The position numbers were made by a program, and so were the translations under genes. From the NCBI GenBank assembly GCA_963708905.1, contig CAVPUV010000026.1, positions 1 through 64,000 on the forward strand: DNA of 64,000 bases. Direction: 5' to 3'. Shown here in pieces: positions 1 through 8,743 of the stretch. The notes beneath the pieces were generated by a model that was not told where the DNA came from, did no database searches, and saw only the letters and a list, made by a program, of their open reading frames with translations. Numbering within the stretch: the first letter of the stretch is position 1; every line of letters starts with the position of its first letter. This DNA is from SHZL01 sp963708905 (GTDB lineage Bacteria > Pseudomonadota > Gammaproteobacteria > Xanthomonadales > SZUA-36).

Positions 1-193
1 AGGTTGAATTTTGGGGCACGGATCCATTTTCCAACAGCCTCCTCGATTGGGTTTTCTACCCTTTCACGTGCTTTAAATTCAAATGTGGTGTAATCCAGGT
101 CTGGTTTTTGCGGTCTTCAAAAGAATGACCGGGCTTTCTGCGGGTTTTGCCTTTGACACGTTCGGGCACTATCCGGCGATCGACTTGAAGCAT
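1..193 (-). other. Unrecognised coding fragment at the left edge, possibly frameshifted
   Basis: On the minus strand an ATG at 193 opens a basic 45-codon frame ending at about 56. The neighbouring frame then stays open to the window edge, with sensible composition (DYTTFEFKARERVENPIEEA). The two could be one protein interrupted by a single-base shift in the run of five A near 110. I do not recognise the family. Because the reading continues past the edge, it cannot be told whether this is a real gene, a remnant or chance. Confidence 0.2.
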
Positions 194-378
194 AATATGA
201 TCAAGCGAATCTAAGGAAACTCTGATCAATTCAGGGCTTTCCTATTATTTGCTGGAATTCAGTTATCGTCTGTAGTTTTATGGCAATTGGCCTACACGGT
301 GCACACGGGATGCGGAAATTGTTCGATTCATCCTTGAGCAACTCCTCTGATTCAATTGCAGGCCCGCCCTGGTGCAAT
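194..378. other. Upstream region of the envelope cluster
   Basis: No gene is supported between the left fragment and the signal-peptide start at 379. The stretch holds the near-palindromic repeat at 215-245 and, at about 341-362, a looser copy of the same motif (CTCTGATTCAATTGCAGG against CTCTGATCAATTCAGG). It is the only room for a promoter of the plus-strand cluster, but I see no convincing -35/-10 pair. Confidence 0.4.
215..245 (+). repeat. Near-palindromic repeat, left copy
   Basis: GGAAACTCTGATCAATTCAG followed by GGCTTTCC recurs at 44277 with about 3 differences in the first 27 bases and in the same orientation. The core is close to a palindrome (CTCTGA, 5 bases, TCAGAG in the right copy). 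The copy here is preceded by CTAA. It could be an insertion-sequence end or a regulator-binding site: each copy lies outside the cluster and upstream of an outer transcription unit reading inwards. Confidence 0.5.
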
Positions 379-1878
379 ATGCGGCTCAGACAGCGAGTAT
401 TCACCTTGGGCTGGACCTTGGCTGCTTTGCTTGCGGCGGTTAGTCTGGCTGCTGAAACCGGTGCCGGTGGACCGGACCGTGCCATTTGGCACGACGGTGT
501 CGAAACGCCCGGAACCATAATTGAAGTACCCGGCACCGGCGCCGCAGCGCCCGATACCACTGCCGCAGCGCCCGACGCCACCGCAGAAACGCCCGATACC
601 ACTGCCGCAGCGCCCGACCTCGCAGCCGAAGTGCTGGACGCCACCATTGAAGAGCCCGGCATCCCGGTGAAAGAACCCGGCGCGGTCGATACACTGGCGC
701 CGGATCAGAGCGCTCTGGCGGTACCCCGTTATGAGCAAAAGGTCAAAGCACTGGAACTCAGTGGCGGGGTCTATGACCCGGAGTTAACGGAAACCCTGGT
801 TGGCCTGGGTAAGGCCTATCAGTCACAGGGAAATTCCGTGGACGCCGAAGCGGCATTTCGACGCGCGCTGCATACCAGCCGGGTCAACGATGGTTTGTAC
901 AACCCCGATCAAGTACCCATCCTCGATCAACTGATCGATGTCAATTCATCCACCAGCGATTGGCCGGATCTGAACCAGAATTACAGTTATTTATACTGGG
1001 TGAGTAAACGCATTTACGGTGCTGATGATCCACGGCTGTTACCGGTGATCGACAGGATCGGCAAATGGCATCTGCGCGTCTACGCATCCGACGTGAATAT
1101 GCAGCCATTCGAGCACCTGAATATGGCGAATGATCTGTACGACCATGCGCTACGGATCATCGAGACTCATTATGGTGCCAACGACCCGCGCCTGATAAAT
1201 GCGCTGTATGGGGTGGTGTTGACCAATTATCAAATCGCCGTGCAATTGAGCGCTGCGGCTGAGCCCGACGCAACGTTGCATGAACCCACAAGCCCGTTCG
1301 ACGACCGCAGCCGGCGTTTACAGGAAGGCGCAAGGTCCCTGGATGAACTGATACTGGCAAGTTATATCCGGGGTAAGACTGCGATGGACCGGATTGTCAC
1401 TATTCATGCCGCGAACGCCCAATTGCCGCCCGAGGCTTATGCACTGGCGCTGGTTCATCTGGGCGACTGGTTTTTGTTGTTCAACAAATGGAACTCGGCA
1501 GAGGAAACCTACTCTCAGGCATATAATGTATTGATGGACAAGGGATTGCCACGAGAAGAGATCGACAGCTTCTTCGCCCAGCCGCGTTCACTGCCGGCCA
1601 TCAGCCTGCCCGAGAGTGAACCAAACCCCGAGGAGGAACAGGGAGCGGAGGAGCATCGGCTTACTGAAGAGCTTCCTTATGTGCTGGTTTCATTTGACGT
1701 CTCCAAATCCGGCAGGGCGAGAAATATCCGTATCATTGAATCCAACCCGCCGGACAGTATATCGTTACAGCGCAAGGCCAGAAAGAGTATTGCCGCATCC
1801 AAGTTCCGGCCGCGGCTTGAGAACGGCGAGCTGGTCGATACCACCGACATGCAACTTCGGTACATATTCAAGGAATAG
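379..1878 (+). CDS. Secreted TPR protein with TonB-like C-terminal domain
   Basis: The ATG at 379 is preferred over the one at 280 because it opens directly into a signal peptide (MRLRQRVFTLGWTLAALLAA), with cleavage likely near residue 24. Next comes a low-complexity stretch of repeated Ala-Ala-Pro-Asp-like units (roughly residues 45-100). A helical region of about 300 residues follows, with TPR-like segments (LGKAYQSQGNSVDAEAAFRRAL). The last 70 residues read as a TonB C-terminal fold (YVLVSFDVSKSGRARNIRII, then SKFRPRLENGELV). Unlike TonB it has a cleavable signal instead of an N-terminal anchor. As first gene of a cluster that also encodes an ExbB-like channel it may be a periplasmic adaptor; that role is inference. 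Confidence 0.7.
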   Translation: MRLRQRVFTLGWTLAALLAAVSLAAETGAGGPDRAIWHDGVETPGTIIEVPGTGAAAPDTTAAAPDATAETPDTTAAAPDLAAEVLDATIEEPGIPVKEPGAVDTLAPDQSALAVPRYEQKVKALELSGGVYDPELTETLVGLGKAYQSQGNSVDAEAAFRRALHTSRVNDGLYNPDQVPILDQLIDVNSSTSDWPDLNQNYSYLYWVSKRIYGADDPRLLPVIDRIGKWHLRVYASDVNMQPFEHLNMANDLYDHALRIIETHYGANDPRLINALYGVVLTNYQIAVQLSAAAEPDATLHEPTSPFDDRSRRLQEGARSLDELILASYIRGKTAMDRIVTIHAANAQLPPEAYALALVHLGDWFLLFNKWNSAEETYSQAYNVLMDKGLPREEIDSFFAQPRSLPAISLPESEPNPEEEQGAEEHRLTEELPYVLVSFDVSKSGRARNIRIIESNPPDSISLQRKARKSIAASKFRPRLENGELVDTTDMQLRYIFKE

Positions 1879-1894
1879 CAGCGAGGATATAGGG

Positions 1895-2866
1895 ATGCCA
1901 GATTGCCCAGGATTACCAACTCTGCGAAGCATGGCGGTGATGTGCACTGTGACGTTATTGGTGGCGTGCGCAACTCCGCCGATGAGCCAATCGACCTCGA
2001 CCTCAACCTCAACCTCGACCGCGACCGCGACCTCAACCTCAACCTCGACCGCAGGTGCCACCACCAGCAGCGGGACGCGTTCACCATCATCGCCTGATGA
2101 GTCCGCTGCTGCAGCTGGCAGCGGACAGCAGTCTTCGCCGGGAACCGTTCAGGATCAGGCGTCCGGCCAGCAAACCGCATCCATGCCAGCGGAAGGGACG
2201 GGCCAGGGTGGGCCAACTGGCCAGCAAAGTGTTTCCACCCGAACGGACGACAGGAAAGCGTCCGAAACTGGCGCAAACGAGCAGAAATCGGACGATGAAA
2301 TCCTTGCTGAAGCGCTGCAGCAGTTAAACCGCGATTCCCAGACAGGTGCGGAGAGCGGTGACGGCACCTTGCCGGCTCAAGAGCAAGATGCAGCGGGTGC
2401 CGGAACCGGGTCTGCACCTGATCCGGGAAGTAAGGGAACAGCCGCGGGTACGGTACTGACCGAAGCTGAAAAGAAGCAAATTCTGAACCGCGAACTCGAC
2501 ACGAGGTTCGCTGAGTTCGACAAGCTGATGATGACGGAGCGCGAGGCTGTGGCGCGGCAGAGCGATGAAAGCGGCAGCGGTAGCGGAAGCGAAGCAAACG
2601 GTGGTGGTCCGGGTGGCGACGAAAGCGGGCAGGAAACGGCGATGTCGGATTCTGGCGTGGAAAGCATCTCCGCTTCCAAGAGTTCCGGAGTTCCGGGTAC
2701 GGGACATAGTGATATCCCCGTGGAAATACCTGCGGATATCGGCAGTCCACAGAGTGATGACATCATTGCCCGGCAACTCAGGGAGGCGGCAATGAAAGAA
2801 CAGGACCCGGCGTTGCGGGAGAAACTCTGGAACGAATACAGAAAATACAAGAGCGGCGGTGGCTGA
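1895..2866 (+). CDS. Low-complexity lipoprotein
   Basis: The start at 1895 has GAGG eight bases upstream and gives a lipoprotein signal with lipobox LVAC, acylated cysteine at residue 25. The mature protein begins with a Ser-Thr/Ala-Thr repeat. It is otherwise rich in Gly, Ser, Glu and Gln and probably disordered, apart from charged helices near residues 195-225 and a helical C-terminus (LREAAMKEQDPALREKLWNE). I recognise no family. The gene follows the TPR/TonB-like gene by 16 bases and precedes another lipoprotein by 11, so it is probably in the same operon. A longer frame opening at 1616 overlaps the upstream gene and is not credible. It resembles in composition the lipoprotein at 40294, at the far end of the cluster. 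Confidence 0.65.
   Translation: MPDCPGLPTLRSMAVMCTVTLLVACATPPMSQSTSTSTSTSTATATSTSTSTAGATTSSGTRSPSSPDESAAAAGSGQQSSPGTVQDQASGQQTASMPAEGTGQGGPTGQQSVSTRTDDRKASETGANEQKSDDEILAEALQQLNRDSQTGAESGDGTLPAQEQDAAGAGTGSAPDPGSKGTAAGTVLTEAEKKQILNRELDTRFAEFDKLMMTEREAVARQSDESGSGSGSEANGGGPGGDESGQETAMSDSGVESISASKSSGVPGTGHSDIPVEIPADIGSPQSDDIIARQLREAAMKEQDPALREKLWNEYRKYKSGGG
1990..2052 (+). repeat. Short tandem repeat of 6-base units inside a lipoprotein gene
   Basis: Units of the form TCGACC, TCAACC and GCGACC are repeated about ten times and encode the Ser-Thr/Ala-Thr tract just after the lipidated cysteine. The unit is a multiple of three, so copy-number change would keep the frame and only vary the linker length. 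Confidence 0.6.
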
Positions 2867-2877
2867 CGGGTGAAAAA

Positions 2878-4074
2878 ATGATCGCGCGGATACAATCATA
2901 TGCCTTGCTGACGCTGCTTTGTCTGGCGGTTGCGGGCTGTGGCTCGACCAAAGTCAGGACCACCGGTCAAGAAGAAATTCTCACCGAATCCACCCCCATT
3001 CCGGAAGCCCGGTTGCTGGACGTGGGGATCGGCATCTTCAATCCCGGTATCGAAGATACGGATGACAAGGACCAACCCGGCGTGGTTCCGCAAATCCGCA
3101 AGGCCGAAGCGCGGTACATGCCATTCAGGCTGATGGAGACCCTGCAGCAGACAGGCAATTGGGGCATCGTCCGCGTGATCCCCGAACGGCGGAGCGAAAT
3201 GGATATCTGGGTGGATGCCGAAATTGTGCTATCCGACGGCGAAACTACGGAACTGATGGTTACCGTGGCGGACTCATCGGGAAAGCGCTGGTATACGAAA
3301 AAATATAGCGGCGAGGTCAGCAAGTATGCCTACGATTCCACCCTGGCCAAAGACGCGGAGCCGTTCCAGAGCATGTATAACGAAATTGCCAATGACATGC
3401 TGCTCTTCTACCGCAGCTTGAAGGCCAGCGAAATCGCCGCCATTCGCACCATCACAGAACTGAAGTTCGCCCGGCGGTTTTCGCCGGAAGCTTTCAGCAC
3501 TTATCTGGCTGAGGACGAGCACGAAATCCTGTATGTCAAACGGCTGCCAGCTGAGGATGATCCAGTGTTGACGCGAGTCAGGCAGATTCGAGAGCGCGAC
3601 TACATGTTCGTGGACACGCTGCAGGAGTATTACGCTTCCTTCGTGCGGCAAATGGATGTGCCCTACCGCGAATGGCGCAAGGCCTTTTATGAAGAAGGCG
3701 AGGCTCTGCGCGAGGTAAAATCGAAGGCCAACAAGCGCATGGTTGGTGGAGCGCTGGCGGTGCTGGCCGGCATTCTGGCACAGGGTAGCAACAGCAGTAC
3801 AGCCCGGACTGCGGGTGCGGTCGGGATCGGCGCCGGTGCCGGAGTGTTCGTAAGTGGTCTGAACAAAAACGAAGAAGCAAAGGTGCATGCCGAGGCGCTG
3901 GAGGAAATTTCCGCATCCATGGATTCGGAAATGCAACCGCACACAATTGAACTGGACGAACGCACCGTGACGCTTTCCGGATCGGTCAACGAGCAATACA
4001 GCCAGTGGCAGCAGGTTCTGCAGGAGATCTATGCCACCGAAACCGGCACTGGCAGCAGCCAGCTTCGGCAATAA
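2878..4074 (+). CDS. Lipoprotein with glycine-rich hydrophobic segment
   Basis: The ATG at 2878 starts a lipoprotein signal with lipobox VAGC, cysteine at residue 21. The mature protein is mixed alpha/beta in its first half (residues 30-190) and helical after that. It carries a glycine-rich hydrophobic stretch at about 284-327 (MVGGALAVLAGILAQG, then AGAVGIGAGAGVFVSGL) that could insert in a membrane or act as a glycine-zipper hairpin. I cannot name the family. It lies between a lipoprotein and a TPR membrane protein with very short gaps, so an outer-membrane component of the same envelope assembly is a reasonable guess. Confidence 0.65.
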   Translation: MIARIQSYALLTLLCLAVAGCGSTKVRTTGQEEILTESTPIPEARLLDVGIGIFNPGIEDTDDKDQPGVVPQIRKAEARYMPFRLMETLQQTGNWGIVRVIPERRSEMDIWVDAEIVLSDGETTELMVTVADSSGKRWYTKKYSGEVSKYAYDSTLAKDAEPFQSMYNEIANDMLLFYRSLKASEIAAIRTITELKFARRFSPEAFSTYLAEDEHEILYVKRLPAEDDPVLTRVRQIRERDYMFVDTLQEYYASFVRQMDVPYREWRKAFYEEGEALREVKSKANKRMVGGALAVLAGILAQGSNSSTARTAGAVGIGAGAGVFVSGLNKNEEAKVHAEALEEISASMDSEMQPHTIELDERTVTLSGSVNEQYSQWQQVLQEIYATETGTGSSQLRQ

Positions 4075-4080
4075 CGCTCG

Positions 4081-5637
4081 GTGGAAGGAAAAGAGAACAA
4101 CCCGGAAACAGGGTTTACCCGCATAAAACCTGTTGCCATCGACCTGACCGCAAACTCCGCTGGCGTCAACACGGTCACCTCACGTAAGGCACCCGTAAGG
4201 CAGATACTGATATGGCTGAGCCTGGCTGCCCTGCTGGCGGCGGCAGCCCTGGTGATTTTCCTGCTGCCCGGCTGGATTGGGCCGCCGGTTCTTGTTCCGG
4301 ACCAGTCTCCGGCCGTAGCCGGAAACGGTCAGCCCGTCGCTGCCACAGCAACGGTCAGCAGTGCGGATTCACCATGGGAGAAGGCACAGGAATCAACGCT
4401 GCGCCAGCAGACCCAGGAAATACTCGAACAAATTCTGGCTGCCAAGCAAGACCTTGACGAACACGCTGTGACGATCTGGGCGGGACAGGAATACGCGCAG
4501 GCGCTGCAATCTGCCAAGTCCGGTGACGAATTGTACAACCAGCGCGATTTCGCCGGCGCGCGCTTGCAGTATGACCAGGCACTGACCTTATTCAAGGAAT
4601 TGCAGGAGCGCGTGGATATCGTTTTCAACGAAGCCATCAGCCGGGGCAAAACAGCCCTGGCCGACGGTGACTCGGATGCCGCGCTCAAGGCGTTCGACCT
4701 GGCTCTGGCCATTGATTCCCAGGACAGGACTGCCGGTGAGGGACGTGAACGCGCGGAAAAACTGGACGAGGTCATGGCGCTGCTCAAGCAAGGCGACGGT
4801 CTGCTGGAAGACGGCAAGCTGGAGGAAGCCCAGCAGGTCTACCGGCGGGTTGTCGATCTTGATGATCAATCTGACCGGGCCAGACAGCAGATCGCTGTTG
4901 TCGGGCAGAGGATTCAGGATCGGCAATTCAACGACCACATGTCCGATGGCTTCAATGCGCTCTACAACGACCAACTGGAAAAGGCGCAACAGGCATTCAC
5001 CGGCGCCCTCAAACTAAAACCTTCATCTGCGGAAGCACGCAGCGCGCTGAATCAGAGCCACCAGCAGATTACAGCGCGAAACATCAGCTCCTTGCTTGCG
5101 CAGGCGCAGACCTTGGAAACAGGGGAGCGTTGGCAGGAAGCTTTGAAGAAGTATTCTGCTGCCCTGGAGCTCGATCCCGGGCTGACCGCGGCGCAGGCCG
5201 GCAAGGAGCGGACTGCCGTGCGCGCACAAACGCATGAACGGCTGGAGCAAATTCTGGCTCACCCGGAACGACTCTACGATGGCGGTGTGCTTGACGAAAC
5301 CGCGACGTTTTACCGGAACATTCGTGCACTGTCCAATCCGGGTCCGGTGTTGTCTGTTCAACTGGACAAAATCGAGCAATTGCTGGCCAAGATGTCGACG
5401 CCCGTATCCGTTCAGCTGCTGTCGGATAACCTGACGACAGTGACTCTGTATAAGGTCGGCGAACTGGGTTATTTTGCGTCCCGTGAAATCAGTCTCCGGC
5501 CCGGCCGTTATGTCGTCGTCGGCATTAGGGAGGGCTATCGTGATGTGCGCGTGGAGTTTACGGTTGATCCGGACACGCCCCCTGCCGTGATCAAGATCCG
5601 TGCCGATGACAAGATCAGCTTCGGTGACAAGGCCTGA
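4081..5637 (+). CDS. Membrane-anchored TPR protein with PEGA-like C-terminus
   Basis: This starts with GTG, 6 bases after the previous stop. The first 41 residues are polar and probably cytoplasmic. One transmembrane helix follows (about 42-64, ILIWLSLAALLAAAALVIFL), leaving the rest in the periplasm. Residues 95-400 are helical with several TPR units (AISRGKTALADGDSDAALKA, LEEAQQVYRRVVDLD, WQEALKKYSAALELD). The C-terminal 80 residues are beta-rich and PEGA-like (RPGRYVVVGIREGYRDVRVE). It is probably a periplasmic scaffold. It is followed 11 bases later by a PEGA-repeat protein of similar topology, which suggests the two products work together. Confidence 0.7.
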   Translation: MEGKENNPETGFTRIKPVAIDLTANSAGVNTVTSRKAPVRQILIWLSLAALLAAAALVIFLLPGWIGPPVLVPDQSPAVAGNGQPVAATATVSSADSPWEKAQESTLRQQTQEILEQILAAKQDLDEHAVTIWAGQEYAQALQSAKSGDELYNQRDFAGARLQYDQALTLFKELQERVDIVFNEAISRGKTALADGDSDAALKAFDLALAIDSQDRTAGEGRERAEKLDEVMALLKQGDGLLEDGKLEEAQQVYRRVVDLDDQSDRARQQIAVVGQRIQDRQFNDHMSDGFNALYNDQLEKAQQAFTGALKLKPSSAEARSALNQSHQQITARNISSLLAQAQTLETGERWQEALKKYSAALELDPGLTAAQAGKERTAVRAQTHERLEQILAHPERLYDGGVLDETATFYRNIRALSNPGPVLSVQLDKIEQLLAKMSTPVSVQLLSDNLTTVTLYKVGELGYFASREISLRPGRYVVVGIREGYRDVRVEFTVDPDTPPAVIKIRADDKISFGDKA

Positions 5638-5648
5638 GCCGCGCGCAC

Positions 5649-7699
5649 ATGACAGCCGGCGGAGCGCAAATCATACCTGCAAGTTTTGTTCCTCCGGGTG
5701 ACAAGCCGCCAGCGGTTGCGGTCAAAATACCTGTGGCCCCGGTAATCACTGGCCTGGCATTGGTAATCTGTATCTTCCTGGCATGGTTTCTGGTTAGCGC
5801 CAGGGCTGTCTACATCGATGTTTCGCCGGCCCCGGCGATGTCGATATCGACGGTGGCCTGCACTTGAAGCTGGCGGACCGGTATCTGCTGCGGACCGGCG
5901 AGTATGGTCTCAGGATCGAAGCTGAAGGTTATCACCCGCTGGTCCGGTCACTGCTTATAGGCAAGGAGCAAAACCAGCATTATTCATTCGATTTACAACC
6001 GCTGCCGGGCCGTCTTCGGGTGGACACCGGCCCGGTCACCGGCGCGCAGGTTTTTATTGACGATACGGCAAGAGCCGTCACCCCGGCTGTCATCGGGGAA
6101 ATACCGGCGGGCGAGCATCGACTCCGCGTCAGCGCCGACAGGTATTTTTCATTTGAAGACACCATCATGATTGAAGGACTCGACCACGAGCAGGCTGTCA
6201 GCTTGTTATTAAAACCAGCCTGGGCCGATGTTACGTTTGTCGCCGAACCGGCCGGGGCAGATGTATTCGTGGACGATGAATTGCTGGGACAGACGCCCCT
6301 GACGACAGGCATTGTGCAAGGAACACACAGGGTTCGTATCCAGCTGGCAGGCTTCAAGCCCTGGCAGAATGAGATCGATGTCACGGCGAATTCTGCGATG
6401 AATTTCACCGACATCCGGCTGAAGCCGGCCGATGCGGTTGTTTTTCTCATCTCCGAGCCACCCCGCGCCAGCGTAACCGTGGACGGTGAATACAAGGGCG
6501 TGACCCCGCTCGAACTCGCACTGACGCCGGAGCAAACAAGCACCATACGCCTGTTCAAGCAGGGCTATCAGCCCGGCAGCAGGCAACTCACTGTCGGCTC
6601 CGGTTCCAAACAGAATCTGCAGGTAACACTGGCGCCGGAACTGGTCACCATCGAATTTCACGTCACGCCCCCCGACGCCGAGCTTTATATTGACGACAAA
6701 TCCTACGGAGCCGCCGGGCAAACATTGCAATTACCATCCAGTTCACACCGCATTGAAATCCGGCGCGAGGGCTATGTCGATTACAAAACCACGATTACAC
6801 CCCACAGCGGTATGGCGCAGCAGCTCGACATCAAACTGAAAACTCTGCAGCAGGCGCAACTGGAGAAGGTCAAGCCGGTGATTACCAGCAGCGCCGGGCA
6901 GTCACTCAAATTGTTTTATCCCTCCGCGTTTACCATGGGCGCCTCGCGCCGCGAGCCGGGACGCCGCGCCAACGAAACGATCAGAACCATAGAACTTACG
7001 CGGCCGTTCTACCTTGGCTTGCATGAAGTTACCAATGAACAGTACCGGCTGTTCGCCAAGGATCATTCCTCCGGGACTGTGCAGGGCCGCAGTCTCGATG
7101 ATGAACGGCAGCCGGTGGTACAGGTCACCTGGGAACAGGCTGTGCGCTACTGCAACTGGCTCAGCCAGCGTGAGTCATTGGCACTGTTTTATATTGAGAC
7201 AGAAGGAAAAATTACCGGCGTCAATCCGCTGGCAAACGGCTACCGCCTGCCGACGGAAGCGGAGTGGGAGTGGGCGGCCCGGGTGGTGGCAAATCAATCC
7301 CAGTTAAAATTCCCCTGGGGGCAGGATATGCCGCCGCCGAATGGCAGCGGCAATTACGCGGACGAACCCGCAGCGGGGCTGGTGGCAAGGATTATTCAGA
7401 AATACCAGGACGGATACGGCGTTTCCGCACCCATAGGGAGCTTCCCCGCCGGCAACCATGGTTTGTTTGACATCGGCGGAAATGTGGCAGAATGGGTTCA
7501 TGATTTCTACGATATCGCGGTCGGCAATACCGGCGCCGCCGAGCTTGACCCGATCGGCCCCGAACAGGGCGAGTTTCATGTCATCAAAGGCTCCAGTTGG
7601 GCGCACGGAACCATTACTGAATTGCGTCTTTCGTACCGGGACTATAACGAAAAAGCCAGGGAGGACGTGGGCTTCAGGCTGGCGCGTTACCTGGAATGA
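5649..7699 (+). CDS. Membrane-anchored PEGA-repeat protein with FGE-sulfatase fold (frameshifted)
   Basis: Two frames, 5649-5867 and one ending at 7699, together encode one protein. The first gives a transmembrane helix (VITGLALVICIFLAWFLVS) and the start of a PEGA unit; after a one-base shift the unit continues as GDVDIDGGLHLKLADRYLL. One base is missing near 5830, most simply one C in a GGCCCCGG run. Repaired length is 683 residues: N-terminal helix, about five PEGA repeats (VDTGPVTGAQVFIDD, AEPAGADVFVDDELLGQTPL, SEPPRASVTVDGEYKGVTPL), then an FGE/SUMF1-type domain (YRLPTEAEWEWAAR, GGNVAEWV, GFRLAR). The catalytic cysteine pair of true FGE is absent (KGSSWAHGTITELRL), so this is a binding fold rather than an oxidase. 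It probably sits in the periplasm and contacts the cell wall or a partner protein. Confidence 0.75.
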
Positions 7700-7703
7700 G
7701 ATC

Positions 7704-7937
7704 GTGTTGAAGACCCTTTGCCTGATTCTGCTGTTCGCCGCCGCAGTCACAGTCCGCGCGCAAGATCCGGTAGCCGTGGATGATGGCGACCCGCAGCAAC
7801 AAACCACCGAACAGGAAAAGAGTGCCGACGCTTCAGTGGCCACGCAGAAGGAGCCGGAACCTGCTACCCCCGACTCATTCAATCCTACGGAAAAAATCGA
7901 CGAAGACCATTCCATTGCTTTCCCCACAGACATCTGA
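7704..7937 (+). CDS. Small secreted protein, unknown function
   Basis: A 77-residue reading frame starts at GTG 7704 (TTG at 7707 is an alternative) with a clear signal peptide (KTLCLILLFAAAVTVRAQ). The mature part is short, acidic and low-complexity, rich in Glu, Gln, Pro and Asp, and likely disordered. It begins 4 bases after the PEGA/FGE gene and ends 8 bases before the channel gene, so tight operon packing is the main reason to accept it. The same frame is open upstream inside the preceding gene, but that part is a shadow. Confidence 0.55.
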   Translation: MLKTLCLILLFAAAVTVRAQDPVAVDDGDPQQQTTEQEKSADASVATQKEPEPATPDSFNPTEKIDEDHSIAFPTDI

Positions 7938-7945
7938 ATGCATTT

Positions 7946-8743
7946 ATGAAACATAAACCTCTGTCGGAATTTCTTTATCAATTGTTTGCGCTGATCCTGG
8001 CGTTGATCTTCGTGCACGCGGTTTATGTAACCGTCATCCGCCCGAAAGCAGACGCCTTGGTGCAGGAGCAGCAGGCGCGGCAGGATGCGGGGGAGCCGTA
8101 TGAGGTCAAGCGATCGATTTACCTGGTGCTGAAGGATTATGAACAGGAGGCCTGTTTCATACTGGCGTTGTGGGTGTTGGCCATCATGGGTCTGAAGACC
8201 CGCAACCTGTTGCACGAACGGCGGTTGCTGGGTCAGTCATTGCTCGACCTGACCCCGGGGATCAGCATTCTGCCCGAGGATGCGCGCCAGTACTCCCGCC
8301 CATTGCAGTTATTACCGGCAGACGAACGCGAGTATCTGTTGCCACGGGCACTGCTTACAGCCCTGCAACGATTTGGTACTACCCGCAACATTCAGGATGT
8401 CTCTTCCGCAGTCAAAGAAGTGTGTGAAACGGAATCGGATCGGCTCTATTCTGAACTGTCCATGATCCGATATATCATCTGGGCGATTCCGTCCATCGGC
8501 TTTATCGGCACCGTGCGCGGAATTGGTGAAGCACTGGGGCAGGCATACAAGGCCGTGCAGGGAGATATTGTGGGTGTCACGGTGAGTCTCGGTGTGGCTT
8601 TTAATTCGACTTTGGTCGCCCTGCTGATCAGCATTTTCATCATGTTCCTGATGCACCAGATACAGCTCACGCAGGAACGTCTGGTGCTCGATACGCAGAA
8701 TTATTGCGACGTCAACCTGATCCGTCATCTGCAGGTACGTTGA
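7946..8743 (+). CDS. MotA/TolQ/ExbB-family proton-channel subunit (module 1)
   Basis: This 265-residue protein has four hydrophobic helices: one near the N-terminus (LFALILALIFVHAVYVTVI), one at about 67-86 (ACFILALWVLAIMGLK), and the family hairpin at about 174-240. The hairpin carries the MotA/ExbB hallmarks PSIGFIGTVRGIGEAL and LGVAFNSTLVALLISIFIMF, including the pore-lining threonines. Members of this family form a pentameric ring around two copies of an Asp-bearing helix (MotB, ExbD, TolR) and use the ion gradient to drive rotation. No classical MotB or ExbD is nearby. The candidate partners are the two vWA proteins at 10101 and 11186, whose N-terminal helices carry the expected aspartate. 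It overlaps the next gene (TGATG), indicating coupled translation. Confidence 0.85.
   Translation: MKHKPLSEFLYQLFALILALIFVHAVYVTVIRPKADALVQEQQARQDAGEPYEVKRSIYLVLKDYEQEACFILALWVLAIMGLKTRNLLHERRLLGQSLLDLTPGISILPEDARQYSRPLQLLPADEREYLLPRALLTALQRFGTTRNIQDVSSAVKEVCETESDRLYSELSMIRYIIWAIPSIGFIGTVRGIGEALGQAYKAVQGDIVGVTVSLGVAFNSTLVALLISIFIMFLMHQIQLTQERLVLDTQNYCDVNLIRHLQVR

Noticed and set aside
1990..2052. CRISPR-like array
   Set aside because: The 6-base units have no spacers and simply encode a Ser-Thr tract. No other regularly spaced repeats were found in the window.
1677..2750. A 357-codon minus-strand frame
   Set aside because: It is antisense to the low-complexity lipoprotein gene and very rich in Arg, Ser and His; a shadow.
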